Below are positions 1-7,667 of a DNA stretch of 64,000 nt, in pieces. The DNA is from Promicromonospora sukumoe (GTDB lineage Bacteria > Actinomycetota > Actinomycetes > Actinomycetales > Cellulomonadaceae): the NCBI RefSeq assembly GCF_014137995.1, contig NZ_JACGWV010000001.1:2976001-3040000 (forward strand). Reading direction: 5' to 3'. The notes under the pieces were generated by a model. The model made no database searches. It had not been told where the DNA came from and saw only the letters and a list, made by a program, of their open reading frames with translations. A program made the translations under genes and the position numbers. How positions within the stretch are numbered: the first letter of the stretch is position 1; the number at the start of each line of letters is the position of its first letter.

Positions 1-673
1 GGGCAGCGGCGGCGGCCCGGGCGCCGGCCTTGGCGTCCGCGGACAGTCCGGCGAGCTCGGCCTCGTCGGTGACGAGCACGCTCGCCTCGTTGGCGCCGGC
101 GAGCAGCTTGCGCCCGAAGCTCGCCTCCAGCGACGTGATGCGCGCGTTGAGCTCGCGCAGCGTGTCCTGGTCGCCCAGGGACAGGGCGATGCCGGACCGC
201 TTGAACTGCGTCATCAGCTTCTCGACGAGGTACGCGGTGTCGGGCTCGAGGTCGAGGTCGCCCGCCTCGGCGGCGTCGGCCAGGGCGCGCACGCGCTCGT
301 GGAGGCGCGCGTCCATGTTGATCGCGTCCCGGTGCGCGGAGAACAGGGGCGCGAGCCGCTCCTGGATGTCTTCCAAGCCGTGGGTCGAGTCCGAGGGGAG
401 CTGGTTGAAGTACGCGCGGGCGGCCCGGCCCAGGAGCTGGCCGGAACGCTCCAGCGCCACCAGGGTGTTCTCCACGGTCGCGGGCTCCGGGTTCGTGGCG
501 ATCGCCTCGACCTCGGCGCGGTGGGCCGTCATGCCGGCCAGGATCGCGGGCTCGTAGTGCTCCTCGCGGATCACGGAGAAGTCGGGCAGGCCGTACGGCA
601 GGGCGGACGGCGCGGCGAACGGGTTGGCCGGGTCCAGGTCCGCGGGTGCGGTGGTCTCGTGCGTCGAGGTCAT
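1..673 (-). CDS. M3-family metallopeptidase, N-terminal part (runs off left edge)
   Basis: The first 224 codons of an M3-family (oligopeptidase A / dipeptidyl carboxypeptidase type) zinc peptidase. These cytosolic enzymes degrade short peptides. The visible part is the helical N-terminal half: after a Thr/Ala-rich start come LPYGLPDFSVI, EEHYEPAI and ATVENTLVALERSG, then a long amphipathic helical stretch rich in Glu and Arg, all typical of the family. Full members are about 650-700 residues, so roughly two thirds, including the HExxH zinc motif, lies outside the window and the catalytic site cannot be checked. The ATG at 673 is the only start that keeps the family N-terminus. It is transcribed away from the DUF6314 gene, with about 80 bases between the two starts. 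Confidence 0.85.
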   Translation of the reverse strand, partial: MTSTHETTAPADLDPANPFAAPSALPYGLPDFSVIREEHYEPAILAGMTAHRAEVEAIATNPEPATVENTLVALERSGQLLGRAARAYFNQLPSDSTHGLEDIQERLAPLFSAHRDAINMDARLHERVRALADAAEAGDLDLEPDTAYLVEKLMTQFKRSGIALSLGDQDTLRELNARITSLEASFGRKLLAGANEASVLVTDEAELAGLSADAKAGARAAAAA

Positions 674-752
674 GGGGAACATCCTCGCCCATCGGTTGCC
701 CCGGCGACGCGTCCTTTCCGGGGGGTCTCCGCCGCGGTCTAGGGTCGTGGGC

Positions 753-1199
753 GTGGATCCTCTCCGGCTGGTAGGCACCTGGGACTTCGTGCGGGAGATC
801 CGGCACGACGACGGCGCCGCGTACACCGCCGACGGGGAGGCCCGGTTCCTCGTGGAGGACGACGGCCGCGTGCGCTGGGCGGAGCAGGGCACGCTGCGCT
901 GGGCGGGTGGCAGCACCCCGGTGACGCGCACGCTGTTCCTGGTCCGGGAGCCCGGGCCGGACGGCGGGGCGCTGCCCGACGGCGGGGCCGCCACCGGCTG
1001 GCGCGTGACCTTCGAGGACGGCCGCGACTTCCACCCGTGGACCGCGGGCGCCGTCGAGCACCTGTGCGGCCGGGACCTGTACGCGGGCGGCCTGGCCGTG
1101 GCAGCCGTGCCCACCCAGGACTGGGAGCTGCGCTGGCGGGTGACCGGCCCGGAGAAGGCCTACCTGATGCACACCCGCTACACCCGCCCCCCTCGTTGA
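753..1199 (+). CDS. DUF6314 family protein
   Basis: Encodes 148 residues resembling the DUF6314 family: a small single-domain protein beginning LVGTWDFVREI, followed by alternating beta-type segments and a C-terminal WELRWRVTGPEKAYLMHTRY, as in lipocalin-like folds. Function is unknown. The GTG at 753 lies 7 nt after a TAGGGT box at 740-745, which fits a leaderless transcript; GTG 747 is in frame but sits against the box. The stop codon is the TGA inside the first arm of a long palindrome (1193-1257), so the last codons are contributed by that element. It is convergent with the alginate-lyase-like gene. Family assignment is from recall of sequence style, not a search. Confidence 0.65.
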   Translation: MDPLRLVGTWDFVREIRHDDGAAYTADGEARFLVEDDGRVRWAEQGTLRWAGGSTPVTRTLFLVREPGPDGGALPDGGAATGWRVTFEDGRDFHPWTAGAVEHLCGRDLYAGGLAVAAVPTQDWELRWRVTGPEKAYLMHTRYTRPPR

Positions 1200-1257
1200 G
1201 TGCTGGGTATTCGCCCTTCTGGCGGGCGCCGGAGGGCGAATACCCAGCACTCAACGA
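1193..1257. repeat. Long palindrome, copy 1, between convergent genes
   Basis: Perfect 24-bp inverted repeat (1193-1216 with 1234-1257), extendable to 27 bp with one G-T pair, around an 11-nt loop. The core arm reads TCGTTGAGTGCTGGGTATTC. It supplies the stop codon of the DUF6314 gene and could act as a bidirectional terminator. An almost identical arm recurs at 5712-5779 inside a coding sequence, so it behaves as a repeat element and not only as a terminator. Confidence 0.9.
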
Positions 1258-1306
1258 TCAGGGGTCAGGGGTCAGGGGTCAGGGGTCAGGGGTCAGGGGT
1301 CAGGGG
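1258..1306. repeat. Heptanucleotide tandem repeat, seven copies of TCAGGGG
   Basis: Seven perfect copies of TCAGGGG directly follow the palindrome. The TGA stop of the alginate-lyase-like gene on the minus strand (complement of TCA at 1300-1302) lies within the array. Because the period is 7, the minus strand offers TGA codons in all three frames, so changes in copy number would hardly alter the C-terminus. Such an array is likely to vary in length by slippage. Confidence 0.95.
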
Positions 1307-2559
1307 AGGACGTTCGGGTTGTCCGCGTGGGTCAGGGTCTCCCAGGCGACGAACAGGTTGTTCGTGCCCGCCGGGCGCGACGACTCCGTGAGGGCCTGGG
1401 TGTTGCTCATCGCGAACCCCTGGCGGTTGTGCAGGGCGTTGAACCCGACCTCGGTGACCGGGCCGAGGCCCAGGTGCACCGACCCGCCGCAGAGCCAGGA
1501 CGGCACGGCGGTCCCCCGCTGGTAGGTGGAGTGGAAGCCGAGCGCGTGTCGCAGCCGCTCCCCCACCTGCGGGTACAGGTCGTCGCCCTGGATGGCGGCG
1601 GTCTCGGCGACGTGCGAGATCGCCGAGAGGCCGTAGCCGGTGTGCGTGAAGTCCCGGCAGGTCTCCTGCGACAGGCCGTTGACCAGCGTGCGCTGGTTGT
1701 GCCAGTACGAGAAGATCTGGTCCGGTGTGTCCCGGCCGGAGCCCGGCACGGTGCGTGGCACCGACCCGTCCGACGTCAGGTAGATGAACGCCGGCACCCG
1801 CACCAGGAAGCGCTGCCGCGCCGAGACGTAGGCGTTGCGGTCGTCGAGGAAGATCGAGATTCCGACGGCGGCCTCCATCATCGACAGCTCCCAGTTGCCG
1901 TTGCTGTTGGAGCCGTTGATCACCTCGGGCAGGTAGACGTTGCGCAACATCGTCTCGAACCGGTCGACGTCGGCCGCCGCCCAGCCCGCGCCCGTGTAGC
2001 GGATGATCTCCGCGGCCCGCGGCCACACCGAGCCGGCCCACGCCGTCTGCAGCGGGGCGTTGGAGTTGGTGTGGTCCCGGATGACCGGCGACCACGCGTT
2101 CATGATCGAGATCGCCTTGTTCGCGTACCGCGTGTCCCGCGTGACCGACCAGGCCAGCGCGTGGGTGTACGCCGCGATGGCGTCCTCGCGCTCGTCGGTG
2201 CAGCCGTTGTTCGGGTTGGAGTACGAGCCGCACTCGACGACGGCCCGCGGGTGCGGCGTATAGGACAGCGACGCGTACCGGCTGCCCATCATCGAGTCGT
2301 AGGCGCCGCGCCAGGGCTGCGCGCCGGCCTGCACGCGGCCCCGGATGAAGTCGAGCTGCGGCGCGCTGACGTGCACGCCCGGGTGGGTGAACGTCGTCGG
2401 CACGTCGGCGGCCGCCTGCTCCGCGGTGGCGGGCACGACGGCGGGAGCGACGTCGGGCACGGGGGCCGCCCCGGCCGCCGCCGCGGGCAGGACCAGCCCG
2501 ACGGCGACCGCGAGCGTGACCAGGGCGCGGACCGGCGCCTTGCTGCTGCGGGCCCTCAT
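1300..2559 (-). CDS. Secreted alginate-lyase-family protein
   Basis: Encodes 419 residues with a Sec signal peptide (basic start, hydrophobic ALVTLAVAVGLVLPAAAAG, AxA cleavage near residue 32) and one catalytic-type domain. The domain matches the (alpha/alpha)-barrel alginate lyase family (PF05426 type): FTHPGVHVS, YTHALAWSVT with bound-helix repeats, the NSNGNWELSMMEAAVG segment and a later HTGYGLSAISHVAE helix pair. Members cut polyuronates; the real substrate here is unknown. The start ATG overlaps the stop of the upstream chitinase gene (TGATG), so the two are translationally coupled and probably serve the same extracellular diet. The downstream end lies in a TCAGGGG tandem array. Confidence 0.75.
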   Translation of the reverse strand: MRARSSKAPVRALVTLAVAVGLVLPAAAAGAAPVPDVAPAVVPATAEQAAADVPTTFTHPGVHVSAPQLDFIRGRVQAGAQPWRGAYDSMMGSRYASLSYTPHPRAVVECGSYSNPNNGCTDEREDAIAAYTHALAWSVTRDTRYANKAISIMNAWSPVIRDHTNSNAPLQTAWAGSVWPRAAEIIRYTGAGWAAADVDRFETMLRNVYLPEVINGSNSNGNWELSMMEAAVGISIFLDDRNAYVSARQRFLVRVPAFIYLTSDGSVPRTVPGSGRDTPDQIFSYWHNQRTLVNGLSQETCRDFTHTGYGLSAISHVAETAAIQGDDLYPQVGERLRHALGFHSTYQRGTAVPSWLCGGSVHLGLGPVTEVGFNALHNRQGFAMSNTQALTESSRPAGTNNLFVAWETLTHADNPNVLP

Positions 2560-3905
2560 CAGAAGCCCGCCGTGATGCGCGTGAACTCGAACCCGGGCTG
2601 GTCCCGGTTGACGGACCAGAACGCCAGCCGCGTCAGCCCGTTGTTCCGGGCGTAGTCACGGATCTGGGTCCAGGCCGCGGTCGTGGTGATCTCGCCCTGG
2701 TCGGAGCTCCCGTTCATGCCGGAGATGCCCATGTGGGCGTACGCCTGCGCGTCGGTCCAGCCGTTCGCCGACTTGAGCTGGTTCTTCAGTCCCTCGGACG
2801 CGTTGATCGTGTCCTGCGCGATGTTCGAGGAGCCGAAGTTGAACGGCATGATCGTGTAGTTGTCGATCGGGACACCGAGCTGCGCGGCCCGGTTGATCAG
2901 CCGGGTGCCCGCACCCTCGGGGCCGCCGCGGCCCGTGCCGATCGTGACGGCGATCTTCACGTTCGGGTTGTTCTGCTTGACGATGATCAGGCCCTGCAGG
3001 ATGCGGTCCTGCACGGTGTAGTTCTCGAACTCGTCGGAGTTCTCGATGTCGAAGTCGACGACGTTCGGCTGGTGCGCGTTGATGACCTGCTGCACGGCCC
3101 CGGCGTACGCGGCCGGCGTCGAGCAGTTGGGGCCGAGCTTGTTGCCGGACCAGCCGCCGAACGAGATCTGCACCTGGCCGCCCGCGGCCTTGATCGCGTT
3201 GATGGTCTGCTGGTCGACCCCGCCGGTGAGCGGGCGGCTGCCGTCCCACGCGGGGTTGCAGCCCCCGGACGAGAGGATGAACGCCATCGTGAACGCGCGC
3301 ACACCCGTCTGGCTCATGACCGACGTGGCGCTCGGCGGGTTGCCCCAGCCGAGGTACAGGTAGGGCGCGCCCGGCATCTTCGCCGGGTTCGGCTGCGGGT
3401 TGCCGCCGCCGGACGGGAGCGTCCAGCGCTGGTTGGCGCCCGCGAAGCAGTCCCAGGTCTGCAGCGGCGTGCCGTCCGCGGAGCTCGGGCCGGTCGCGTC
3501 CAGGCACTTGCCGAGGGCGCGGAGCGTGCCGTCCGCACCGGCGGTCCAGCGCTGCGCTGCGCTGCCGTTGCAGTCCCAGAGCTGCACGCGGGCCCCGTTC
3601 GCGGTGCTCCCGTCCGCGACGTCGAGGCACTTGCCGAGCGCCCGGACCGTGCCGTCGGTGCGGACGTCCCAGCTCTGGGCGTTGGTGCCGTTGCAGCCGT
3701 AGAGCTGGATCTGCGTGCCGTTCGCGGAACTCGCCGCCGCGACGTCGACGCACTTGCCGCCGTACCCGGTGATCGCTCCCGTGGCCGCCTGCGCGGGCTG
3801 GGCGCCCCCGCCGAGCGTGAGCACGGTGGCCAGGGCCAGGGTCAGTGTCGCGAGACCGCCGAGACCACGCCGTAGAAGAGCATGGCGCCGTTGACGTGCT
3901 TGCAT
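2559..3905 (-). CDS. Secreted GH18 chitinase with N-terminal ricin-B (CBM13) lectin domain
   Basis: Encodes 448 residues: signal peptide (about 1-42, ending AQPAQA), a ricin-type beta-trefoil of three repeats (about 43-155, each with a GKCLDV / QxW pattern), a short Gly/Asn/Pro linker, and a GH18 domain from about 165. The catalytic motif is NVVDFDIEN near residue 280; the first Asp of the usual DxxDxDxE is Asn, while the core DFDIE with the acid Glu is intact. GH18 enzymes hydrolyse chitin outside the cell by substrate-assisted catalysis. The ATG at 3905 is preferred over upstream ATGs because GAGGAGG lies 7 nt before it. It is followed with overlap by the alginate-lyase-like gene; the adjacent upstream gene is a lectin-less paralogue. 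Confidence 0.92.
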   Translation of the reverse strand: MQARQRRHALLRRGLGGLATLTLALATVLTLGGGAQPAQAATGAITGYGGKCVDVAAASSANGTQIQLYGCNGTNAQSWDVRTDGTVRALGKCLDVADGSTANGARVQLWDCNGSAAQRWTAGADGTLRALGKCLDATGPSSADGTPLQTWDCFAGANQRWTLPSGGGNPQPNPAKMPGAPYLYLGWGNPPSATSVMSQTGVRAFTMAFILSSGGCNPAWDGSRPLTGGVDQQTINAIKAAGGQVQISFGGWSGNKLGPNCSTPAAYAGAVQQVINAHQPNVVDFDIENSDEFENYTVQDRILQGLIIVKQNNPNVKIAVTIGTGRGGPEGAGTRLINRAAQLGVPIDNYTIMPFNFGSSNIAQDTINASEGLKNQLKSANGWTDAQAYAHMGISGMNGSSDQGEITTTAAWTQIRDYARNNGLTRLAFWSVNRDQPGFEFTRITAGF

Positions 3906-4079
3906 GGTCGTCCTCCTCATAACTTTCAAGGCTGTAAGTGAGGAGAACGTACGACTTCCTTGCCGCCCGCAACATTGGGGCTACCACGTACAGGGACCAC
4001 ACAGATTTCGGGGTCAGGAACCGGCCAGGCCCGGAGCGGACGGCGGCCGGGCGGGCGCCGGCCCCGGAGCGGACGACGT

Positions 4080-4114
4080 CGGGCACCGGCTCGCGGGGTG
4101 CGAACCGGTGCCCG
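4080..4114. terminator. Hairpin downstream of second GH18 gene
   Basis: Ten-base-pair perfect stem (4080-4089 with 4105-4114, arm CGGGCACCGG) with a 15-nt loop, just after the stop at 4132 on the minus strand. No T-run follows, as is usual in very G+C-rich actinobacteria. Confidence 0.6.
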
Positions 4115-4131
4115 AGTGCGTTGCGGCGAGG

Positions 4132-5145
4132 TCAGAACCCCGCGGTGATCCGCGTGAACGCGAGGTCATCCTGCGCGATGCCGCTGCAGTTGGACGTCAC
4201 ACCGCCGCCCTCGCAGCCGCGGTCGCGGTTGACTGCCCAGTACGCGAACCGGGTCAGGCCCTGGGCGTTGGCCCAGTCCCGGATCTCGGTCCACTGCGCG
4301 GGCGTGGTGGTCTCGCCGACGTCGGACAGCCCGTTCATGCCGGAGATCCCGGAGTAGGAGTACGCCTCGGCGTCGGACCAGCCGTGCGCGGCCGCGAGCT
4401 GGTCCTTCAGGCCCTCGGCGGCGTTGATCGTGTCGGCCACCATGTCGGAGCCGCCGAAGTCGAACGTCATGATCGTGTAGTTGTCGATCGGCGTGCCCAG
4501 CTCGGCGGCGCGCGTGATGAGGCGCGAGCCCGCCCCGCCCGGGCCCGTCGTCGTGGTCGGGATGGTCACCACGGCCTTGACGTCGGGGTTGTTCTCCTTG
4601 ACGATCGCGATGCCCTGCAGGATGCGGTCCTGCACGGCGTAGTCCTCGTACTCGTCGGTGTTCTCGATGTCGAAGTCGACGACGTCGGGGCCGTGCGCGT
4701 CGATGACCTGCTGCACGGCCCCTGCGAACGCCTCCGGGCTGGAGCAGTTCGGGCCCAGCTTGTTGCCCGAGTAGCCCCCGAAGGAGATCTGCACCTGGCC
4801 GCCGGCGGCCTTGATCGCGTCGATCGTCTGCTCGTCGGTGCCACCGGTCAGCGGCCGCTGGCCGTCCCAGGAGGGCGTGCAGCCCCCGGACGACAGCATG
4901 AACGCCATGGTGAACGCCGAGACCCCGGTCTCGCTCATCACCGACGTCGCGCTCTGCGGGTCACCCCAGCCCAGGTACAGGTAGGGCGCGCCGGGCATCT
5001 TCTCGGCCACGGCCTGTGGCTCGGCCTGCGCGTCGGTCCGTGGCCCGGCGATCTCCATGGCGGCCGCCCCGACCATGCCGCCGGCGGCCAGGACGATCGC
5101 GGTCACGGAGCTGAGCAGGGCGAGACGCCTCGGGTTGGTCTGCAT
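4132..5145 (-). CDS. Secreted GH18 chitinase, single-domain paralogue
   Basis: Encodes 337 residues: signal/anchor segment (about 1-40) then a GH18 domain that is a close paralogue of the neighbouring lectin-bearing chitinase (shared KMPGAPYLYLGWG, QVQISFGG, VDFDIEN, ISGMNG, FTRITAGF). Here the catalytic motif is the complete DxxDxDxE (DVVDFDIE, near residue 152-159). A Cys-containing insert (RGCEGGGVTSNCSG) before the C-terminal strand is absent from the neighbour and could add a disulfide. ATG 5145 is preceded by GGGAG. The pair looks like a tandem duplication in which one copy gained or lost the ricin-B domain. A substrate of chitin or chito-oligosaccharide is predicted from the family. 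Confidence 0.92.
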   Translation of the reverse strand: MQTNPRRLALLSSVTAIVLAAGGMVGAAAMEIAGPRTDAQAEPQAVAEKMPGAPYLYLGWGDPQSATSVMSETGVSAFTMAFMLSSGGCTPSWDGQRPLTGGTDEQTIDAIKAAGGQVQISFGGYSGNKLGPNCSSPEAFAGAVQQVIDAHGPDVVDFDIENTDEYEDYAVQDRILQGIAIVKENNPDVKAVVTIPTTTTGPGGAGSRLITRAAELGTPIDNYTIMTFDFGGSDMVADTINAAEGLKDQLAAAHGWSDAEAYSYSGISGMNGLSDVGETTTPAQWTEIRDWANAQGLTRFAYWAVNRDRGCEGGGVTSNCSGIAQDDLAFTRITAGF

Positions 5146-5232
5146 CGTCTTCTCCCGAAGGGGTTGGTCGGACAGGTACGGCGACCGTACACAGCGGGTG
5201 AAAAACGGCGCATCCGTGGTAACCCGTACACG

Positions 5233-6939
5233 TCACCGGCGCAGCTCGGTCAGGTTCCCCTCCGCGTCGAGCCGGATCTCCGCGTCCAGGCCCAGCCGCT
5301 CCAGGAACGCGCCGTCGTGGCTCACCACCAGCAGCGCGCCCCGGTACGCGGACAGCGCGTCGACGAGCTGGTCCGTGCTCGCGATGTCCAGGTTGTTCGT
5401 CGGCTCGTCCAGCACCAGGAGCTGCGCGGGCGGGTCCGCGAGCAGCAGGCGCGCCAGCGCCACCCGGAACCGCTCGCCGCCCGACAGCGTCGCGACCGGC
5501 CGGTCCACGGCCGCGCCCCGTACCAGGAACCGGGCCAGCCGGTTGCGCAGCTCCCCCGGCGCGACGTGCGACGCGGACTCGCGGACGGCGTCGAGCACCG
5601 AGGACGCGTCCGGGAGCACGTCGACCCGCTGCGGTAGGTACGCGGCACGCTCGGTCAGCAGCTCCCCCGACGCCGCGCCGTCCGCCCCGCTCCCGTCCCC
5701 GTCCCGCCCCTCTCGTTGAGTGCTGGGTATTTGCCCCTCCGAGGGGGTCGAACGGGGCGAATACCCAGCACTCAACGAGGCGGGGTTCGTGGTGGTCAGG
5801 AGGCGTTCCAGGAGGGTCGTCTTGCCGACGCCGTTCGGGCCCGTCAGCGCGATCCGCTCCGGCCCCTGGATGACCACCTCGCGGCCGTCCGCGCCCCGCA
5901 GCACCGCTAGCCGGCGCCCGGCGGGCACGCCCGGGTCGGGCAGGTCCACGGAGATCCGGTCGTCGTCCCGCACCGCGCGCTCGGCCAGGTCGACCGCGGC
6001 GCGCGCCGCGTCCACCTTGTCGTCCAGCATCCCGCGCCGCGACCCGGCCGACTTCTCCGCGCTGTTGCGCCGGTCGTTGATCACCGCCTTGACGTACTTG
6101 CTGTTCGCGGCGTCCTTGCGGCCCTTGCGCTCGCTGTGCGCGATCCGCTCCTCCGCCTCGATGCGCTGCCGCTTCTCGCGGCGCAGCGTCTGCTCGGCCG
6201 CGCGCAGCGTCTGCGCCGCGGCCTCCTGCTGCACCTCCAGCCACGCCCGGTACTCCGAGTACGGGCCGCCGAACGTCGTCAGCGACCCGGCCCGCAGCTC
6301 GGCCGTGTCGTCCATCAGCTCCAGCAGCGCCAGGTCGTGCGAGACGACGACGAGCGCGCCCCGCCAGCCCTGGACCAGCTCGTACAGCCGCTCGCGGGCG
6401 TCGCCGTCGAGGTTGTTCGTGGGCTCGTCGAGCAGCGCGACGGCGGCGCTCCCGCTGGACTGGCGCAGCCGGACGCCGGTGATAGCCGTCAGCATGGTCT
6501 CGCCGCCGGACAGGGTCGCGACGGAGCGGTCGAGCCCGGTGGGCAGGCCGGTCGCCGAGAGCAGGGCGACGGCCCGCTCCTCGACGTCCCAGTCGTCGCC
6601 GACGACGTCGAAGTGCGCCTCGTCGACGTCCCCCGACTCGATGGCACGCAGGGCCCGCACGACAGGAGTGATGCCGAGCAGGTCGGCGACCGTCGCGTGG
6701 ACGTCCAGGGTGATGCGCTGGGGCAGGTAGTCGGCCGTGCCGCTCAGGGTGACCCGGCCCGAGGTGGGCGGGAGCAGGCCGGCGACGACGCGCAGCAGGG
6801 TGGACTTCCCGGCGCCGTTCAGGCCGGTCAGGCCGGTGCGGCCGCGGCCGAAGGCGCCGGAGACGTGGTCGAGCGCGACGGCGCCGTCGGGCCAGGCGAA
6901 AGTGACGTCGTGCAGCACGACAGAAGGGTTTGACAACAC
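5233..6939 (-). CDS. ABC-F family ATP-binding protein (ribosome-protection type candidate)
   Basis: Encodes 568 residues with two ABC ATPase domains and no membrane segment, the ABC-F layout. Domain 1: Walker A GLNGAGKSTLL (about 38-48), signature LSGGE, Walker B VALLDEPTNNLD. A charged coiled-coil linker (about 230-310) follows. Domain 2: Walker A GPNGVGKTTLL, LSGGE, LLVLDEPTNNLD. ABC-F proteins act on the ribosome; many actinobacterial ones give resistance to drugs bound at the peptidyl-transferase centre. Odd: residues about 387-409, just after the second Walker A, are encoded by a 68-bp palindrome also found at 1193-1257; the family usually goes there directly from Walker A to the AYLPQ segment. 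GTG 6939 has GGGAG upstream. A leader peptide and hairpin precede the gene. Confidence 0.88.
   Translation of the reverse strand: MLSNPSVVLHDVTFAWPDGAVALDHVSGAFGRGRTGLTGLNGAGKSTLLRVVAGLLPPTSGRVTLSGTADYLPQRITLDVHATVADLLGITPVVRALRAIESGDVDEAHFDVVGDDWDVEERAVALLSATGLPTGLDRSVATLSGGETMLTAITGVRLRQSSGSAAVALLDEPTNNLDGDARERLYELVQGWRGALVVVSHDLALLELMDDTAELRAGSLTTFGGPYSEYRAWLEVQQEAAAQTLRAAEQTLRREKRQRIEAEERIAHSERKGRKDAANSKYVKAVINDRRNSAEKSAGSRRGMLDDKVDAARAAVDLAERAVRDDDRISVDLPDPGVPAGRRLAVLRGADGREVVIQGPERIALTGPNGVGKTTLLERLLTTTNPASLSAGYSPRSTPSEGQIPSTQREGRDGDGSGADGAASGELLTERAAYLPQRVDVLPDASSVLDAVRESASHVAPGELRNRLARFLVRGAAVDRPVATLSGGERFRVALARLLLADPPAQLLVLDEPTNNLDIASTDQLVDALSAYRGALLVVSHDGAFLERLGLDAEIRLDAEGNLTELRR
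5712..5779. repeat. Long palindrome, copy 2, inside the ABC-F gene
   Basis: Inverted repeat of 26 bp with one G-T pair (5712-5737 with 5754-5779) and a 16-nt loop. The arm begins CTCGTTGAGTGCTGGGTATT, the same sequence as copy 1 at 1193-1257; only the loop and inner stem differ. It is read through in frame as part of the second ATPase domain (SLSAGYSP ... IPSTQRE). Both copies are preceded by CCGCCCC. Confidence 0.92.
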
Positions 6940-6941
6940 AG

Positions 6942-7050
6942 CAAGGACTCCCGGGTGGTGGCTGATGCCGACGCCCGGTGCCCTCGGAGGAGGGCAGGCG
7001 TCAGCGCGAGGTGGTCTCGTACCGGGAGATGCCCGTCATCACAGTCCTTG
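6942..7050 (-). promoter_or_regulatory. Attenuator-like leader of the ABC-F gene
   Basis: Three elements lie between promoter and start codon. A 12-codon leader peptide (7001-7039) ends at the foot of a hairpin, GACGCC/GGCGTC and GCCCTC/GAGGGC (6970-7002). The leader's ribosome-binding region CAAGGACT (complement of 7043-7050) is exactly complementary to AGTCCTTG (complement of 6942-6949) just before the ABC-F start. Ribosome stalling on the leader could therefore open the hairpin or free the ABC-F start, a known mode of control for ribosome-protection genes. The mechanism is inferred from sequence only. Confidence 0.6.
7001..7039 (-). CDS. Leader peptide MTGISRYETTSR upstream of ABC-F
   Basis: A 12-codon ORF (ATG at 7039, TGA at 7001-7003) with an AAGGA ribosome-binding site 6 nt upstream. 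Its stop codon coincides with the 5' foot of the attenuator hairpin at 6970-7002. Position, size, a good ribosome-binding site and complementarity between leader and ABC-F initiation regions point to a regulatory uORF that senses ribosome stalling. Proteomics would rarely detect a product this small; conservation of the peptide in relatives would be the best support. Confidence 0.6.
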   Translation of the reverse strand: MTGISRYETTSR

Positions 7051-7095
7051 TCAGTCGCTCCCTCACACGCGCGGCACACCCGCAGGAGCGCACAC

Positions 7096-7125
7096 AGCCT
7101 GACACGGCCCGACGACGGGGCGCAA
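7096..7125 (-). promoter_or_regulatory. Candidate promoter of the ABC-F transcript
   Basis: On the minus strand TTGCGC (complement of 7120-7125) is followed after 18 nt by CAGGCT (complement of 7096-7101). An AT-rich TGAATTCA lies just upstream of the -35 box. AT-rich bases at that place are a feature of WhiB7-controlled antibiotic-response promoters, so WhiB7 control is possible but unproven. Confidence 0.4.
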
Positions 7126-7187
7126 CGTGAATTCAGGCACCGTCGCCCGAGGTCACGCCGCGCCCCGCCACGCCCGTGCGGATCGGC

Positions 7188-7667
7188 TCAGCGGCCGGTC
7201 AGCACCGCCCAGCGGATGCGCTCGCTGCGCAGGAACAGCGCGGCCCAGATCCCGACGGCGAACAGGACCGGCGTCAGCGTGTGCGCCACGGCGTCCTCCA
7301 GCCGGACGTGCGCGGCGACGGCGCCGCCCAGGTAGGCGGTCAGGAGCAGCGCGCCCAGGAACGCCGTCCACGGCACCACGTAGAGCACGACGGCGACGGC
7401 CTGCAGCACGCCGACGAGGAGGACGACCGAGGCCGGGAAGCCGATCGCCTCGAACATGCCCACCGACCGCTCGGACTCGGTGAGCTGGCCGTACGCGCCC
7501 TGCGCGAGCTGGGCCGCGACGGCCAGGGTGACGACCCAGCCGAGAAGGGGCGCGAGCCGTCGGACGGCCAGGTCCCGCCACGCGGGCACCGTCCTGCGGG
7601 GGTCGGCCTTGACGGGGTCGGTCGTGATGGCGTCGGTCGTGGCGGGGTGAGGAGCATCGATGGACAT
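7188..7667 (-). CDS. DoxX-like integral membrane protein
   Basis: Encodes 159 residues: a polar N-terminal tail of about 45 residues, then four hydrophobic helices (about 55-72, 85-108, 115-130, 135-150) separated by short loops, with a closing basic RSERIRW. The size and four-helix layout, and the FEAIGFPASVVLLVGVLQ segment, fit the DoxX-like (PF13564 type) family, whose members are small membrane proteins linked to redox or quinone chemistry; no specific role can be given. ATG 7667 was chosen because GGAGA lies 8 nt upstream. The gene follows the TetR gene on the same strand and may belong to its response group. Confidence 0.6.
   Translation of the reverse strand: MSIDAPHPATTDAITTDPVKADPRRTVPAWRDLAVRRLAPLLGWVVTLAVAAQLAQGAYGQLTESERSVGMFEAIGFPASVVLLVGVLQAVAVVLYVVPWTAFLGALLLTAYLGGAVAAHVRLEDAVAHTLTPVLFAVGIWAALFLRSERIRWAVLTGR

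Noticed and set aside
1258..1306. Tandem repeat read as a CRISPR array
   Set aside because: The unit is only 7 bases with no spacers; it is a simple microsatellite.
5233..6939. Frameshift or pseudogene in the ABC-F gene at the palindrome
   Set aside because: The reading frame stays open across the palindrome and all downstream motifs are intact, so it is an in-frame insertion and not a break.
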